This document shows, in pieces, positions 56,442 through 64,000 of a stretch of 64,000 nt of DNA. Within the stretch, counting starts at the first letter, position 1; every line of letters starts with the position of its first letter. A program made the position numbers and the translations under genes. The notes under the pieces were generated by a model. It was given only the letters and a program-made list of their open reading frames with translations, ran no database searches and had not been told where the DNA came from. Origin of the DNA: Xanthomonas massiliensis (GTDB taxonomy: Bacteria > Pseudomonadota > Gammaproteobacteria > Xanthomonadales > Xanthomonadaceae); contig NZ_FCOY01000006.1 of NCBI RefSeq assembly GCF_900018785.1, positions 496,001 through 560,000 of the forward strand, in the 5' to 3' direction.

Positions 56442-57899
56442 ATGTTCATCCTGCCCCTGCACAAGCCGCTCGACCGCGCCACGTTCCCGTGGATGACGAT
56501 GCTGCTGGTGCTGGCCAACGTGGCGGTGTTCTTCGGCTGGCAGTCGGGCGATCCCCCGTTGCTGGGGCAGGCGCGGGCCTATTACGCCACCTCGGGGCTG
56601 GGGGCGCTGGAACTGCCGGCCTACGGCCGCTACCTGCGCCAGCGTGGCCAATCCGCCGCCCTGGCCGAGCTGGACGACGTGCCCGGGGAGGCGCGCCAGG
56701 CCTGGGTACAGGCGCGCACGCTCGACGACCCGGCCTTCCGCCGGGCACTGGTCGGCGGTGCCTTGTTCGACGATGCGCAGCAGAGCCAGGCATGGTCGCG
56801 CCTGCGTCCGCGCTACGACGCACTGCTGGGGCGGGTGTTCACCCTGCGCCATACCTTGCGCAGTTCCGAGATCGCGCCGGGACGGATGCTGGCCTCGGCC
56901 TTCCTGCACGGCGGGCTCGGCCACCTGGTCGGCAACATGCTGTTCCTGGTCGCCATCGGCCTGCTGCTGGAAGGGGCGATCGGCCCATGGCGGTTGCTGG
57001 CCGTCTACCTGCTGGGCGCCTTCGCCTCCAGCGCGGCGGCATTGTGGTGGCGCTGGGGCCAGGCCGGCGGCGGGCTGGGGGCCTCAGGCGCCATCGCGGC
57101 GCTGATGGGGGCGTTCTGCGTGGTCTGGGGGCGACGCCCGGTACGCTTCTTCTACTGGTTCGGCGTGGTGTTCGACTACGTGCGTGCGCCGGCGCTGGTG
57201 CTGCTCCCGGCTTGGCTGGGATGGGAGCTGTACAACCTGTTGTTCAGCGACGAAAGAGGCATCGGCTTCGATGCCCACGCCGGTGGCCTGGCCGCCGGGG
57301 CGGTGATGGGCGCCGCGCTCGTGGCCGCGCGCCAGACCCGCCCGGCCTTCATGGAGGAAGACCGCGCCGGTGCCACCGACGATCGCTGGGAGCGCGCGCA
57401 GGCCTACCTTGGCCGCATGCACAACCTGGAGGCCGAGCGCGTGCTGGCCGAGCTGGAAAGCGAGTGCCCGGGGCGCTTCGAGGTCGTGCAGGCACGCTGG
57501 CAGGTGGCCGGCAACGCCGGCCACCGGCTGGCGCGGCGCGAACGGGCGCTGCAGCTGCTGGCATTGCCGGCGACGGATGCGGCCCAGGTGCAGGTCCAGC
57601 GCGAGGTGCTGGACGAGCTCGCCCGAAACGGCCAGCCGCCATCGCCGGGCACCTGCCTGGCCCTGGCGCGGTGCTGGGCCGGGCTCGGTTGCCTGGCCGA
57701 CGCCGAGGCCGTGCTGCAAGCGATACCGGACGAGGCTGCCGACCGCGCCGGACTGGCCCAAGCCTGGTTCGGCCTGGCGCTGCGCCAGGACGAGGCGATG
57801 GCCGGCGCTGCCCGGCGCCGGCTGCTGGGGCGGGTGGTGCAGTGTTTCCCCGAGCAGCCGCAGGCCGCCAAGGCCCGTTTCCTGCTCGACAACGGCTGA
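56442..57899 (+). CDS. rhomboid family intramembrane serine protease
   Basis: A 485-residue membrane protein. After one N-terminal membrane helix (about 17-34) and an amphipathic insert, a rhomboid core is visible. [20 protein letters not shown] (about 156-175) is followed by the catalytic S215 in [12 protein letters not shown] and H279 in [11 protein letters not shown]. The C-terminal 180 residues (about 305-485) are cytosolic-looking TPR-like helices. Rhomboids cleave transmembrane substrates; the substrate is unknown. The gene's final 80 bp form part of a duplicated block with the 3' end of the next gene on the other strand. Confidence 0.9.
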   Translation: MFILPLHKPLDRATFPWMTMLLVLANVAVFFGWQSGDPPLLGQARAYYATSGLGALELPAYGRYLRQRGQSAALAELDDVPGEARQAWVQARTLDDPAFRRALVGGALFDDAQQSQAWSRLRPRYDALLGRVFTLRHTLRSSEIAPGRMLASAFLHGGLGHLVGNMLFLVAIGLLLEGAIGPWRLLAVYLLGAFASSAAALWWRWGQAGGGLGASGAIAALMGAFCVVWGRRPVRFFYWFGVVFDYVRAPALVLLPAWLGWELYNLLFSDERGIGFDAHAGGLAAGAVMGAALVAARQTRPAFMEEDRAGATDDRWERAQAYLGRMHNLEAERVLAELESECPGRFEVVQARWQVAGNAGHRLARRERALQLLALPATDAAQVQVQREVLDELARNGQPPSPGTCLALARCWAGLGCLADAEAVLQAIPDEAADRAGLAQAWFGLALRQDEAMAGAARRRLLGRVVQCFPEQPQAAKARFLLDNG

Positions 57900-58252
57900 A
57901 GCCGGTTCAGGCCGCAGGCGCCGGCGCGTGTGGCGGCGGCAAGGCCTGGAGCGCGGCGGCGATGCGCCGTTGCAGGTCGTCGGACGGCGCGGCGAGCAGG
58001 GCCTGCTGCAGCAGCTCGCCGCAGGCTGCCGATCGCGCCGGGCTGTGGCCCAGGCTGCTGGGGCGGGTGGCGCAGTGTTTCTCCGAGCAGCCGCAGGCGG
58101 CCAAGGCTCGTTTCCTGCTCGACAATGGCTGAAGCCGGTTCAGGCCGCGGGCGCTGGCGCGCGTGGCGGCGGCAATGCCTGGAGCGCGGCGGCGATGCGC
58201 CGTTGCAGGTCGTCGGACGGCGCGGCGAGCAGGGCCTGCTGCAGCAGCTCGC
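57820..58252. repeat. duplicated convergent gene junction (200-bp direct repeats)
   Basis: 57820-58019 and 58053-58252 are direct repeats at a 233-bp offset with, by eye, nine mismatches and no gaps (about 95%). Each copy contains the last 80 bp of the rhomboid coding sequence, its stop, and the last codons of the convergent membrane gene. The 33 bp between (58020-58052) resemble rhomboid sequence near 57735-57765, so one copy seems to have lost about 55 bp from an originally longer unit. Confidence 0.9.
57907..58019 (-). pseudogene. duplicated 3' end of the membrane-protein gene
   Basis: A fragment that repeats the last 37 residues of the gene at 58140-59435 (LLQQALLAAPSDDLQRRIAAALQALPPP then APAPAA) with one amino-acid change and its own stop. 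It has no start and lies 120 bp downstream of the true stop. Interpreted as a by-product of the duplicated junction. Confidence 0.8.
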
Positions 58253-59435
58253 GGGCCTGCTCGTCGCGGCCGAAGCGCTCGGCCAGCAGCACCGCCGCCT
58301 CGAATCGCCACTGGGCCAGCAACGGCGAGCGCGGCCAGGCCCGGCCCATCGCCAGCAACAGGTCGGTGGCCAGCTGGAACTGGCCGCCGAGCCGGGCCCG
58401 CTCCACCAGCGCCAGGGCCTGGGTTTCCTGGGCCGGCACGAAGTCCGCATCGGTGTCGAGCATGGCGCGCAGCAGCGCCAGCGCCTGCCGTTCCTGGCGC
58501 TCGGCCAGCAAGCGCGCGAGGTACTGGCGGGCATGGTCGCGCAGCGCATCGGCGTGCCGGCCCTGGCGCAGCAGGCGGTGGTAGAGCTCGTGCACCTGCA
58601 GCGACACCGCGCGCGAGCGCACTTCCGCACGCAGCATGTCCAATGCGGTGTCGTTGCGGCCCGCACGCACCTGCGCCCCGGCCTCGTCCAGCAGGCGCTG
58701 GTCCGGATCGTGGCGGCCGGTCCGGTCCAGCCCGGCCGGCTCGAAGCCGAGGACCTCGTGATACTGGTAGACGAGGTAACCCATCAGGTGGAAGGTGGCG
58801 AACAGGCCCCAGATCGACACCGCCGCCACCAGCAGGTCGCCGATCACCGGCGGCAGCACGCCGCGCAACCAGTGGCCGGCACTGGCCGCGCTCGCCTGGA
58901 TGACGAACAGCAGGCCGAAGGCCGCCAGGTACGGCCAGCCGATGCGCGTGGCCAGGCCGAGCGGAACCGCCGGGTTCAGGGCGCGCCGCAGCGAACCGTC
59001 CATCGCCAGCGAGATCAGCGCGCCGGGCTGCAGCAGCACGAGGGCCGCCAGCACGAGCAGGGTGAGGGCGGCGCTGCGGGTGAGCACGAGGGTCAAGCCG
59101 ACGACCAGGCCGAGCACCAGCATCAACCCGACCAGGCGAACGATGGTCCCGGTCTCCACCTCGAAGCCGTGTTCGGGCGCGCCGGGCAGGCCGTTGGCGG
59201 TGTGGCGCAGGATCTCGAAGGCGTACTTGTAGATGGCCACGGCGGTGACCAGGCCGAGGCACAGGCCGACCAGGCCCGGCAGCATCCCCAGCAGCGTGCA
59301 CAGGCTCAACGCGATCAGCGACCACAGCGCCGCTCCCTGGAACGGATACAGCGCATTGGCGCGGATGCGCGTCCAGAACGGCGCCGGTGCATCGGCCCGG
59401 CGCGCGGCCGGACGTGGCCGCAGTCGGTCTTCCAT
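58140..59435 (-). CDS. polytopic membrane protein with C-terminal helical repeats
   Basis: A 431-residue protein. The N-terminal half (about 25-215) contains some six membrane helices, including YPFQGAALWSLIALSLCTLLGML and LVGLMLVLGLVVGLTLVL, resembling DUF4013-type proteins. The C-terminal half (about 230-431) is soluble, helical and repeat-like (QVHELYHRLLRQGRHADALRDHARQYL, then FEAAVLLAERFGRDEQARELLQQAL), similar to TPR solenoids. Function unknown; the combination may couple membrane cargo to a soluble partner. The ATG at 59435 was chosen; the region just upstream contains a 12-bp palindrome. Its C-terminal 37 codons are duplicated downstream. Confidence 0.8.
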   Translation of the reverse strand: MEDRLRPRPAARRADAPAPFWTRIRANALYPFQGAALWSLIALSLCTLLGMLPGLVGLCLGLVTAVAIYKYAFEILRHTANGLPGAPEHGFEVETGTIVRLVGLMLVLGLVVGLTLVLTRSAALTLLVLAALVLLQPGALISLAMDGSLRRALNPAVPLGLATRIGWPYLAAFGLLFVIQASAASAGHWLRGVLPPVIGDLLVAAVSIWGLFATFHLMGYLVYQYHEVLGFEPAGLDRTGRHDPDQRLLDEAGAQVRAGRNDTALDMLRAEVRSRAVSLQVHELYHRLLRQGRHADALRDHARQYLARLLAERQERQALALLRAMLDTDADFVPAQETQALALVERARLGGQFQLATDLLLAMGRAWPRSPLLAQWRFEAAVLLAERFGRDEQARELLQQALLAAPSDDLQRRIAAALQALPPPRAPAPAA

Positions 59436-59460
59436 GGCGGGTCCCCCGGCTCTCGATGTG

Positions 59461-59490
59461 GCCGATTGTGTCGGCGAAGACACAATCGGC
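59461..59490. promoter_or_regulatory. perfect 12-bp inverted repeat
   Basis: GCCGATTGTGTC (59461-59472) and GACACAATCGGC (59479-59490) are perfect reverse complements around GGCGAA. It lies between the yjgR stop (59525) and the next minus-strand start (59435). No T-run follows on either strand, so it may be a terminator-like or attenuating RNA hairpin, or an operator of the membrane-protein gene 26 bp away. Confidence 0.7.
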
Positions 59491-59524
59491 GCAATCGCCG
59501 CGGCCCGGGAGGCGCGCGGGACGG

Positions 59525-61021
59525 TCAGCGCTTGCTGCCGCCGAACAGCCCGCCGAGCAGCCCGCGCACGATCTGCCGGCCGATCTGGCTGCTCACGGTG
59601 CGGGTGGTCTGCTTGGCCATCGTTTCCAGCAGGCCCTGGCGCCGCTGCGTGCCCAGCAGCACGTCCTTGACCGCCTGGCCGAAGCCGCTGCCGGCCCCGT
59701 CTTGCGCCGCCGGGCCCGACTTGGCCTGCTGCGCCTGCTCGCCGGCGCGCGCGGCCAGCTTTTCCGCCGCCGACTCGCGGTTGACCGGGGTATCGTACTT
59801 GCCGCCGATCGGGCTCGCCGCGCGCACCTGGGCGCGCTCGGCGTCGCTGATGGCGCCCATGCGGCAGCGCGGGGCCAGGATCAGGGTCTGTTCCACCGGC
59901 ATCGGCACGCCCTTGTCCTGCAGGGTGGAGACCAGCGCCTCGCCGGTGCCGAGGCTGGCGATCGCCTTGGCCACGTCGATCTTCGGATTGGGCACGAAGG
60001 TCTCCGCGGCCGTCTTCACCGCCTTCTGGTCGCGCGGGGTGAACGCGCGCAACGCATGCTGCACGCGGTTGCCGAGCTGGCCGAGGATGTTGGACGGCAC
60101 GTCGTCCGGGAACTGCGAGCAGAAGTACACGCCCACGCCCTTGGAGCGGATCAGCCGCACCACCTGCTCGATGCGCTGCACCAGCGCCGGCGGGGCGTCG
60201 TCGAACAGCAGGTGGGCCTCGTCGAACACGAACACCAGCTTGGGCTTGTCCAGGTCGCCCACTTCCGGCAGGCGCTCGAACAGCTCCGACAGCAGCCACA
60301 GCAGGAAGGTGGAGTACAGGCGCGGCTTGAGCACCAGCTGCGCGGCGGCGAGGATGCCGATGACCCCGCGTCCATCCGGCGTGGTGCGCATGATGTCGGC
60401 CAGTTCCAGCGCCGGCTCGCCGAAGAAGCCCTCGCCGCCGTCCTGCGACAGGCGCAGCAGGGCGCGCTGGATCGCGGCCACCGACTGGCTGGACACCAGC
60501 CCGTAGCCGGTGGAGATCTCCTGGCGGTTGTCCACCACCAGGGCGAGCAGGGCGCGCAGGTCGTCCAGGTCCAGCAGCAGCAGGCCGCGGTCGTCGGCGA
60601 CCTTGAACACGATGTCCAGCACGCCGGCCTGGGTGTCGTTGAGCTCGAGGATGCGCGCCAGCAGCGTCGGGCCCATCTCGCTGACCGTGGTGCGCACCGG
60701 ATGGCCGAGCTGGCCGTACAGGTCCCAGAACACCACCGGATCGGCCGCCGGCGCCCAGTCCTCGGCCCCGATCTCCTTCACCCGCGCCAGCAGCTTGTCG
60801 CTGGCCGTGCCGGGCACCGCCAGGCCGGCCACGTCGCCCTTGACGTCGGCCATGAACACCGGCACGCCGATGCGCGAGAAGCCTTCGGCCAGCGTCATCA
60901 GGGTCACCGTCTTGCCGGTGCCGGTGGCGCCGGCCACCAGGCCGTGGCGGTTGCCGTAGCCCGGCTGCAGGAATACGGGGATGTCGTCGGTGATGCCTTT
61001 GCCGAGCAGGATCGGGTCCAT
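59525..61021 (-). CDS. yjgR: YjgR/DUF853 family HerA-like ATPase
   Basis: A 498-residue P-loop ATPase of the HerA/FtsK superfamily, length and sequence as in E. coli YjgR (500). Walker A GATGTGKT (31-38), VPVFMADVKGDVAGL (about 52-66), Walker B with VFVFDEAHLLFDDAPP, GVGVYFCSQFPDDVP, GNRVQHALRAFTPRDQKAVK and a C-terminal Gly-rich helical tail (RGLLGGLFGGSKR) are visible. The biochemical role is not established; the superfamily pumps DNA or remodels macromolecules. The ATG at 61021 was chosen because the longer frame does not match the family. Divergent from the lytic transglycosylase gene. Confidence 0.93.
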   Translation of the reverse strand: MDPILLGKGITDDIPVFLQPGYGNRHGLVAGATGTGKTVTLMTLAEGFSRIGVPVFMADVKGDVAGLAVPGTASDKLLARVKEIGAEDWAPAADPVVFWDLYGQLGHPVRTTVSEMGPTLLARILELNDTQAGVLDIVFKVADDRGLLLLDLDDLRALLALVVDNRQEISTGYGLVSSQSVAAIQRALLRLSQDGGEGFFGEPALELADIMRTTPDGRGVIGILAAAQLVLKPRLYSTFLLWLLSELFERLPEVGDLDKPKLVFVFDEAHLLFDDAPPALVQRIEQVVRLIRSKGVGVYFCSQFPDDVPSNILGQLGNRVQHALRAFTPRDQKAVKTAAETFVPNPKIDVAKAIASLGTGEALVSTLQDKGVPMPVEQTLILAPRCRMGAISDAERAQVRAASPIGGKYDTPVNRESAAEKLAARAGEQAQQAKSGPAAQDGAGSGFGQAVKDVLLGTQRRQGLLETMAKQTTRTVSSQIGRQIVRGLLGGLFGGSKR

Positions 61022-61142
61022 CGGGGCTTCCGCAGGGAGGAGTCGGGCAATTCTAACGAGGGCTGTCCGTCCCCGGGCGATGCCTTGCCGCCGGGGGCGG
61101 GCGGCCGCTACCCTGCTGGCTTCCTTGCCGCCGTGTGTTCCG

Positions 61143-62723
61143 ATGTCGCTTCCGGTTCGCGTGTTGCGCGCCTGGCCGTTGCTGGCCATCCCGGCGCTGT
61201 TGTCGATCGTCCCTCCGGCCCATGCGGCACGCGTCTCGGCCCGCGACCAGGCGGCCATCGCCGCGCTCCAGCAGCGCATGGATGCGGCGGAGAAGCGCTA
61301 TTCCAGCGGGCTGACCCTGATCGCCAACGCCGACCCGAAGGGCCAGCCGGAGGCGGACGCGGCGCTGGAAGACATGGAGGACGTGGTCGACGCCTGCATC
61401 AAGCAGCGCGGTTGCGAGGTCGGCACGATGCTGGCCGGCTACAAGCGCCTGCTCAAGGCCCAGGCCGACGCGGCCGCGGGTACCGGCGAGGACGAGGACG
61501 GCGACGGCCTGCTGGAAGCCGACGACGACCATGCCAACCCGCTGGTCGCCGACGTGCCCGAGGCGGCGCGCGCGGCCGGCCTGCTCAACGACAACCGCCA
61601 CGCCTTCGACGGCATGGTGCAGTACAACCCGGCGATCCAGGCCGGCATCCGCCGCTGGCTCACCGACATGCGCCCGGCGCTGCTGACCAGCTACGAGAAC
61701 TACGAGAACCTGCGCGCGGTGATGTGGCCGGAGTGGCAGAAGCGCGGGCTGCCCGAGGCGCTGCTGTTCGGCATCATGGCCAAGGAATCCAACGGCAAGG
61801 CGCATGTCAGCTCGCGGGTCGGTGCGGCCGGGCTGATGCAGTTCATGCCGGCCACCGGCCGCCGCTTCGGGCTCGGCCAGGACGAAAGCGGCTTCGACAC
61901 CCGCCTCGACCCGCGCAGCGCCGCCGAGGCCAGCGCCATGTACCTCAACGAGCGCATGGGCCAGCTCAACAACAGCATCGAGCTGGCCCTGGCCGCCTAC
62001 AACGGCGGCGAGGGACGGGCGGCGCGCGTGTACAACCAGAACGGCGGGCGCAGCTTCTGGGACGAGTCGGTCTACAACCAGTTCCCGGGCGAGACCAAGG
62101 ACTACGTGCCGATGGTGATCGCCGCGGCGTGGATCTTCCTGCACCCGCACGAGTACGGCGTGGAGTTCCCGCGGATCAGTGCGCAGCCGGCGACCCTGAG
62201 GCTGGCGCGCTCGACCACGATCTACGAGCTGACCATCTGCCTGGGCAACGCCGGCACGCGCGACGGCTACATGCGCGCATTGCGCAACCTCAACCCGCGC
62301 TACGACGCCGACGGCTGGATCCCGGCCGGCACGGTGATCAACGCCACCACCCGCATCGTCGGGCTGTACAACCGCTATTGCGTCAAGGGGCCGCGCGCGG
62401 ACATGGCGCGGACCCTGGTGACCGCCGACATCAACGCCGCCATCGTGCGCGCGCCGGCGCCGGACTACAGCGGCAGCGTCTCGGTGGGCGATGCCGCCCC
62501 GGTCGGCGTGCCCACCACCGTGGCCACCGGCAAGCCGGTCTCTGCCAAGCCCAAGGCCGCGCAGGCGCGCAGCTATAAGGTGGCCAAGGGCGACACCCTG
62601 GGACGCATCGCCGGCAAGTACCAGTGCGAGACCAAGGCGCTGGCCAAGGCCAACGGCCTGCGGGCGCCGGCCTATGCACTGCACCCGGGCCAGACGATCC
62701 GCCTGGTGGGCTGCGACAAGTAG
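61143..62723 (+). CDS. lytic transglycosylase with LysM (MltD-like)
   Basis: A 526-residue periplasmic cell-wall enzyme. The Sec signal peptide ends about residue 28 (IVPPAHA before ARV). A helical region with an acidic GEDEDGDGLLEADDD stretch (about 115-130) follows. The SLT catalytic domain (about 196-345) has catalytic E215 in FGIMAKESNG, then GAAGLMQFMPATGR, ALAAYNGGEGRA and KDYVPMVIAAA. A single C-terminal LysM (about 479-524: YKVAKGDTLGRIAGKY, TIRLVGC) binds peptidoglycan. It lacks a lipobox, unlike E. coli MltD. The start ATG at 61143 fits the signal peptide. A decayed copy of the LysM tail lies downstream. Confidence 0.92.
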   Translation: MSLPVRVLRAWPLLAIPALLSIVPPAHAARVSARDQAAIAALQQRMDAAEKRYSSGLTLIANADPKGQPEADAALEDMEDVVDACIKQRGCEVGTMLAGYKRLLKAQADAAAGTGEDEDGDGLLEADDDHANPLVADVPEAARAAGLLNDNRHAFDGMVQYNPAIQAGIRRWLTDMRPALLTSYENYENLRAVMWPEWQKRGLPEALLFGIMAKESNGKAHVSSRVGAAGLMQFMPATGRRFGLGQDESGFDTRLDPRSAAEASAMYLNERMGQLNNSIELALAAYNGGEGRAARVYNQNGGRSFWDESVYNQFPGETKDYVPMVIAAAWIFLHPHEYGVEFPRISAQPATLRLARSTTIYELTICLGNAGTRDGYMRALRNLNPRYDADGWIPAGTVINATTRIVGLYNRYCVKGPRADMARTLVTADINAAIVRAPAPDYSGSVSVGDAAPVGVPTTVATGKPVSAKPKAAQARSYKVAKGDTLGRIAGKYQCETKALAKANGLRAPAYALHPGQTIRLVGCDK

Positions 62724-63123
62724 CCGCCGGGCCGGGGGCTTCGCGGGAGCCGGCCTGCGATGCCGGCGGGGCGCCGGTCGGCAAGCGCCGGTGCGAGGCC
62801 ACCGCACCGACCGGGGCCTGCGGGCTGCGGACGTCGGCCCATGCGCCGTACTTGGATCGAACGATTCGCCTGGTGGGCCGGGACGGGACCGCCGGTATTG
62901 GGCGGTGCGGGGTCGATTCGCCATGTCGGCATGGCATGCCGGCGCCGGGGGCCTCTCTGCCGCCAGACGGGTCAGGGCGATGGACGGCAGGAGGCGGGGT
63001 GAACGGTCGGGAGAGCGGGGTGCCCGCTCCAAGGGACGCAGGGGCGGTCCAGTAGTCATCTCGCCGGCGTGCATCGCCGGGATGCGCTCGATCATGAATC
63101 CGGCGTGCTTGCAGCCCGGAACC
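62724..63123 (+). pseudogene. 400-bp intergenic region with a decayed LysM-tail copy
   Basis: No intact gene. Between about 62770 and 62900 a stretch translates (frame starting at 62624) as GKRRCEATAPTGACGLRTSAHAPYLDRTIRLVGRDG. This aligns with the LysM tail of the upstream gene, GKYQCETKALAKANGLRAPAYALHPGQTIRLVGCDK (spacing 160-167 bp, at least one 7-nt indel). The frame differs from the parent gene and the copy has diverged widely, so I call it a decayed duplicate. The remainder of the region (62900-63123) holds nothing recognisable. Confidence 0.65.
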
Positions 63124-64000
63124 CTAGTGGTTGCGTTCCACCGCATAGCGGGCGAGGCCGCGCAGGGCATCGACGTATTCGTCCTCGGCCAGCCCGTCCA
63201 GCGCGCCGATCGCGGCATCGGCGAACTCGACCGCGCGATTGTGGCTGTAGTCCAGCCCGCCGGTCGCGCGGATCGCGGCCACGACCTCGGGCATCGCGCC
63301 GGTGTCGCCGGCGACGATCGCGGCCTTCAGCCGCTCGCGGACATCGGGCGCGGAGTGGGCCACGGCGTGGATCAGCGGCAGCGTGGCCTTGCCTTCGGCC
63401 AGGTCGTCGCCGAGGTTCTTGCCCAGCTCGGCGGCATCGGCGGTGTAGTCGAGCACGTCGTCGGCGATCTGGAAGGCGTAGCCCAGGTTCAGGCCGTAGT
63501 CGTGCAGGGCCTGCGCCGTGGCCGCGTCGCTGCCGCCCAGCAGCGCGCCCAGGCGCGTGGCGGCGGCGAACAGCACCGCGGTCTTGCGCTCGATCACGCG
63601 CAGGTAGGCGGCCTCGTCGGTGTCCGGGTTGCGCACGTGCAGCAGCTGCAGCACCTCGCCCTCGGCAATGCGGTTGGTGGTGTCGGCGAGGATGCGCATC
63701 ACCGCCATGCTGTCCAGCTCGACCATCAGCTGGAAGCTGCGCGAATACAGGAAGTCGCCGACCAGCACGCTGGCGGCGTTGCCCCACAGCGCGTTGGCGG
63801 TGCTGCGGCCGCGGCGCAGATCGGATTCGTCGACCACGTCGTCGTGGATCAGGGTGGAGGTATGGATGAACTCGACGATCGCCGCCAGCTGGTGGTGGGC
63901 CGGGCCGCCGGCGCCGCAGGCACGGCCGGCCAGCACGGTCAGCATCGGCCGCAGGCGCTTGCCGCCGGCGGAGACGATGTGGTCGGCGATCTGGTTGATC
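63124..64000 (-). CDS. ispB: octaprenyl/polyprenyl diphosphate synthase IspB (partial)
   Basis: The 3' part of a trans-polyprenyl synthase; the frame is open to the window edge, so the start lies beyond 64000. The first visible residues INQIADHIVSAGGKRLRPML match the family. The first Asp-rich motif is in LIHDDVVDESDLRRG, the second in FQIADDVLDYTADA, with GKNLGDDLAEGKATLPLIHA after it. It adds isopentenyl units to farnesyl diphosphate to make the side chain of ubiquinone. Family length is about 325; about 291 residues are visible. RRGRSTANALWGN and EFIHTSTLIHDD support IspB over geranylgeranyl synthases. Confidence 0.95.
   Translation of the reverse strand, partial: INQIADHIVSAGGKRLRPMLTVLAGRACGAGGPAHHQLAAIVEFIHTSTLIHDDVVDESDLRRGRSTANALWGNAASVLVGDFLYSRSFQLMVELDSMAVMRILADTTNRIAEGEVLQLLHVRNPDTDEAAYLRVIERKTAVLFAAATRLGALLGGSDAATAQALHDYGLNLGYAFQIADDVLDYTADAAELGKNLGDDLAEGKATLPLIHAVAHSAPDVRERLKAAIVAGDTGAMPEVVAAIRATGGLDYSHNRAVEFADAAIGALDGLAEDEYVDALRGLARYAVERNH

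Noticed and set aside
59387-62578. 1063-codon plus-strand frame antisense to yjgR and overlapping the transglycosylase
   Set aside because: Out of frame with the recognisable SLT/LysM protein and low-complexity in translation.

Overview
The window reads as chromosomal DNA of a high-GC gammaproteobacterium, most likely of the Xanthomonadaceae/Lysobacteraceae (Lysobacter, Luteimonas, Pseudoxanthomonas or a relative). The evidence is the strong G/C bias at third codon positions, frequent GTG starts, and the order gshB - pilG - pilH - pilI - pilJ - chpA - chpB - chpC with a TonB-like gene beside gshB, a layout I associate with this family. The genus cannot be fixed from sequence alone. No prophage, insertion sequence, transposase, CRISPR array or rRNA gene was seen; almost everything is core housekeeping DNA.

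Layout. 1-4.9 kb: 3' end of queC, tRNA-Lys, a secreted protein, recQ, a TSUP permease and dps. 5-15.3 kb: hrpA helicase, a ClC-type channel, a secreted protein, relA and a TPR-like membrane protein. 15.4-18 kb: a two-domain glycosyltransferase whose 3' end is duplicated in tandem. 18-24 kb: mrcB (PBP1b) translationally overlapped by a small TPR lipoprotein that looks like an LpoP-type activator, then yoaA helicase and tsaB. 24-26.5 kb: a shattered LysR regulator pseudogene followed by an intact D-malate/tartrate dehydrogenase. 26.5-28.3 kb: tonB-like and gshB. 28.5-41 kb: the Pil-Chp chemosensory operon that controls type IV pilus twitching. 41-46 kb: rsmE, the overlapping nudE-cysQ-mazG nucleotide-housecleaning operon and aidB. 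46-50.6 kb: two Ala-rich lipoproteins, a thiolase and an M13 metallopeptidase lipoprotein. 50.7-57.9 kb: mrp, dcd, a small membrane protein, a HIT protein, dienelactone hydrolase, rimO, a secreted protein, greB and a rhomboid protease. 58-64 kb: a membrane protein, a YjgR-type HerA-like ATPase, a lytic transglycosylase with LysM, and the 3' part of ispB.

Four observations deserve attention. (1) The Pil-Chp operon has no pilK methyltransferase, and its CheB-like protein (ChpB) has lost the catalytic serine motif, so the methylation-adaptation branch looks dead or repurposed. (2) Three intergenic regions hold tandem or decayed copies of the 3' end of the adjacent gene (glycosyltransferase, 223-bp unit; rhomboid/membrane-protein junction, 200-bp copies at a 233-bp offset; lytic transglycosylase LysM tail, about 165-bp offset, heavily decayed); dmlA may be a fourth case. 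They could be stages of one recurrent process. (3) The mrcB-lipoprotein overlap suggests a PBP1b activator pair. (4) Two composite simple-repeat arrays, each changing from one unit to a related one, lie in intergenic DNA.

Many very long open frames antisense to real genes (up to 1778 codons) are by-products of the GC bias and were left out.
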